Assembly (NCBI GenBank): GCA_014804185.1
Contig: JAAVAG010000161.1
Location: 1 to 7,379, forward strand
From: Lachnospiraceae bacterium
GTDB lineage: Bacteria; Bacillota; Clostridia; Lachnospirales; Lachnospiraceae
Direction of reading: 5' to 3'
Length of the DNA: 7,379 nucleotides
The position numbers and the translations under genes were made by a program. Within the stretch, counting starts at the first letter, position 1. The number at the start of each line of letters is the position of its first letter. A model generated the notes under the pieces. That model was given only the letters and a program-made list of their open reading frames with translations, ran no database searches and was not told where the DNA came from. Shown in pieces: positions 5,807 through 7,379 of the stretch.

Positions 5807-7379
5807 TCTCCCGCCTCCCTATCCAGACCAAACTCTTCCCGCTTACGGTCGATTTCGTAATTAATCATTTCATTCTGTTTCATCAGCACACGTCTCACGG
5901 GCTCATCATTATAGACAACCGTGCGGAACGCATTGGTGATAGCACGCGACGTATAATAACTGCCCGGAATCTGCGGAATCCCTTTCAGCTGCGCCATAGC
6001 CTCCTGCAGATTCGTAAACTGCTCCTCCGGCCAGGGCAGGCTTTCCAGCGTACCGATATTGGCCGGTGTGAACCTGGCCGATCCGCCCAGCAGCGCCTCA
6101 ATACGGATTCCGTATTCGGCTTTCACCTCATCTCTGGACCACCATTCGATAAACTCCCAGGATGCCTGCTTATCCTCCGCTTCAGCCAGCATGATGGTGG
6201 CCGTCAGAATAGAACTCGCTGACCGGTCGATACTCCCGTCCTCCCGGAGTGTTCCCGGAATCGGCACCATATCCCATCTTCCGTTGATCTCAGGCGCTGC
6301 CGCCACAAGCTGGTTGTACATGTTGTAGGGCTGTATGGACAGCACCACTTCCCCGGAACGGAACCTGGAGTAAAAGTCCGTCTTCACCTCAAATCCATAC
6401 TGTGTATACAGATCCGTATAAGTCTGCATGGCATCCACTGCCTGTGTGGAATCCAGAAGCGCCGCCGTATGACTGTCATTGTAATAGGTACCACCGTTCT
6501 GAAACAGCAAAGTGGCAAACAGATCCTGTGTGGTCACCTGCAAGTTATTTCTCTGGATCACAGGAAGGATATTGTAAAACTCTTCCCAGGTGGACGGAGG
6601 CTCAATGCCCAGCCTTTCAAAGACATCCGTCCTGTAAAACATCATATTAAAAAGCTGAGTCTCAGGTACGCCGTACCAGCCACCGTTATACTCGAAAGGC
6701 GCCATGGCCGAATCGTAGAAACGGCCTTTGACTTCCTCCCAGCCGTCAAATTCACTGAGATCCTGCAGTGCGCCCCGAAGAGCAAAATTAATAGGCTGAT
6801 CCTCCGCGGTAAACAACGCCACATCCGGTCCCGTTCCCGCCAGTGTAGCCTCGATCAGCGAGCCCTGCACCAGCATCAGTTCCACCGTGATCCCCGTCTC
6901 CGGAGTGAACATCTCATCGATCATATCCTTTAATACCTGCGCCTGGTCGCGCCCTGCGCTGGTTCCGTTGGCATTGGCATTGATGGTGGAGTTCAGCCAC
7001 ACGGTGATGGTTCTCCCCTCCTCCTGTCCGGCTCCCACTTTCTGATTCTTGTCCTGAAAAGATGTGAAGAATCTGGCGATCTGATACCCCAGTCCGTCCC
7101 AAAATCCCGTGTCCGGCTCCGGGGTCTCCACATCCGGTGATTTCAAATATAAGTAGTCCAGCTGTAGCGCCTGATCCTGCATATCCACTACCCATGTACC
7201 CAGGGCGCTGATATTGTTTTTCATGCTCCCCAGTCGCTTGGAAATTTCCTCCGGATCTTTCAGGAAAAGTTCCAGCTGCACCCGCATGGTATCGATAGCG
7301 GAGGTGGCGGATCCCTTTCCTCCTGTGATGGAAGTAATGTAATCCAGTTCACCCTGCAGAAGATCCCGGCTCTCCTGCA
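5803..7379 (-). CDS. Extracellular solute-binding protein of a carbohydrate-type ABC importer, 3' part (5' end outside window)
   Basis: This is the substrate-capturing component of an ABC importer, acting outside the membrane and delivering a sugar-like solute to the two permeases encoded next. The window holds the last 524 residues plus TGA. The frame stays open to the right edge, and the in-frame ATG at 7287-7285 has no ribosome binding site, so it is an internal Met and the true start lies beyond the window. About the first 120 visible residues are not typical binding-protein sequence; they look mostly helical. A family 1-like binding-protein domain follows, from ITVWLN at about residue 123 through GTGPDVALF (about 181-189), GGWYGVPETQ (about 232-241), YRTDVFERLGI, PSTWEEFYNIL and the hinge-side ASWEFIEWW (about 405-413). 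It ends in a charged helical tail. The normal lipoprotein signal is not visible. The length and extension suggest a larger, possibly two-domain binding protein. The substrate cannot be read from sequence; the family call is firm. Confidence 0.93.
   Translation of the reverse strand, partial: QESRDLLQGELDYITSITGGKGSATSAIDTMRVQLELFLKDPEEISKRLGSMKNNISALGTWVVDMQDQALQLDYLYLKSPDVETPEPDTGFWDGLGYQIARFFTSFQDKNQKVGAGQEEGRTITVWLNSTINANANGTSAGRDQAQVLKDMIDEMFTPETGITVELMLVQGSLIEATLAGTGPDVALFTAEDQPINFALRGALQDLSEFDGWEEVKGRFYDSAMAPFEYNGGWYGVPETQLFNMMFYRTDVFERLGIEPPSTWEEFYNILPVIQRNNLQVTTQDLFATLLFQNGGTYYNDSHTAALLDSTQAVDAMQTYTDLYTQYGFEVKTDFYSRFRSGEVVLSIQPYNMYNQLVAAAPEINGRWDMVPIPGTLREDGSIDRSASSILTATIMLAEAEDKQASWEFIEWWSRDEVKAEYGIRIEALLGGSARFTPANIGTLESLPWPEEQFTNLQEAMAQLKGIPQIPGSYYTSRAITNAFRTVVYNDEPVRRVLMKQNEMINYEIDRKREEFGLDREAGE
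5814..5819 (-). promoter_or_regulatory. Ribosome binding site of the first permease
   Basis: GGGAGG on the minus strand lies seven bases before the ATG and inside the last codons of the binding-protein gene. Together with the ATGA overlap it supports coupled translation of the two genes and this start codon. Confidence 0.75.

Noticed and set aside
7285..7287. ATG as the start of the binding protein
   Set aside because: There is no ribosome binding site before it, no signal peptide after it, and the frame continues upstream to the window edge without a stop.
1..7379. Search for terminators, riboswitches, CRISPR arrays, mobile elements and RNA genes
   Set aside because: The gaps between genes are at most 16 bases, leaving no room for a hairpin terminator or leader. 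No direct-repeat array, transposase-like frame, terminal inverted repeat or tRNA-like fold was recognised by eye.

Overview
The window is one strand of a single, very compact gene cluster. Every supported gene is on the minus strand, so transcription runs from the right edge (base 7379) to the left edge (base 1). The base composition is close to balanced. The translation starts carry strong AGGAGG-type ribosome binding sites, and the secreted proteins have Gram-positive style signal peptides. The gene set (MalF/MalG-like permeases without their own ATPase, a secreted NHL-propeller protein, a Yip1-type membrane protein and a DUF5696 protein) points to Bacillota, most likely a Clostridia/Lachnospiraceae-type gut or rumen anaerobe. 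A Paenibacillus-like Bacilli source is the main alternative. This assignment is inferred from style and gene content, not from a marker gene.

Layout in transcription order: (1) the 3' part of an extracellular sugar-type solute-binding protein whose 5' end lies beyond the right edge (7379-5803); (2) a MalF/UgpA/LplB-type permease (5806-4838); (3) a MalG/UgpE/LplC-type permease (4825-3953); (4) a secreted, C-terminally membrane-anchored protein with a probable six-bladed NHL propeller followed by TPR-like helices (3939-2431, GTG start); (5) a Yip1-family multi-span membrane protein (2434-1781); (6) the first 588 residues of a secreted DUF5696 protein, which runs off the left edge (1764-1). Junctions are a 4-base ATGA overlap, a 12-base gap, a 13-base gap, another 4-base ATGA overlap and a 16-base gap. 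Two of the ribosome binding sites also share bases with the upstream stop codon. There is no room for internal promoters or terminators, so this reads as one translationally coupled operon. No stretch over 300 bases lacks a gene.

Working model (inference): the binding protein captures a carbohydrate or similar organic solute outside the membrane, and the two permeases import it using an ATPase encoded elsewhere. The propeller/TPR protein, the Yip1 protein and the DUF5696 protein form a surface/membrane accessory module. DUF5696 has the look of a beta-sandwich plus barrel glycosidase-like protein, so it may process or sense the transported substrate. The accessory trio inside a sugar ABC operon is the most interesting part of the window, because none of the three has a settled function that I know of. 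No CRISPR array, mobile element, tRNA, rRNA or riboswitch was seen.
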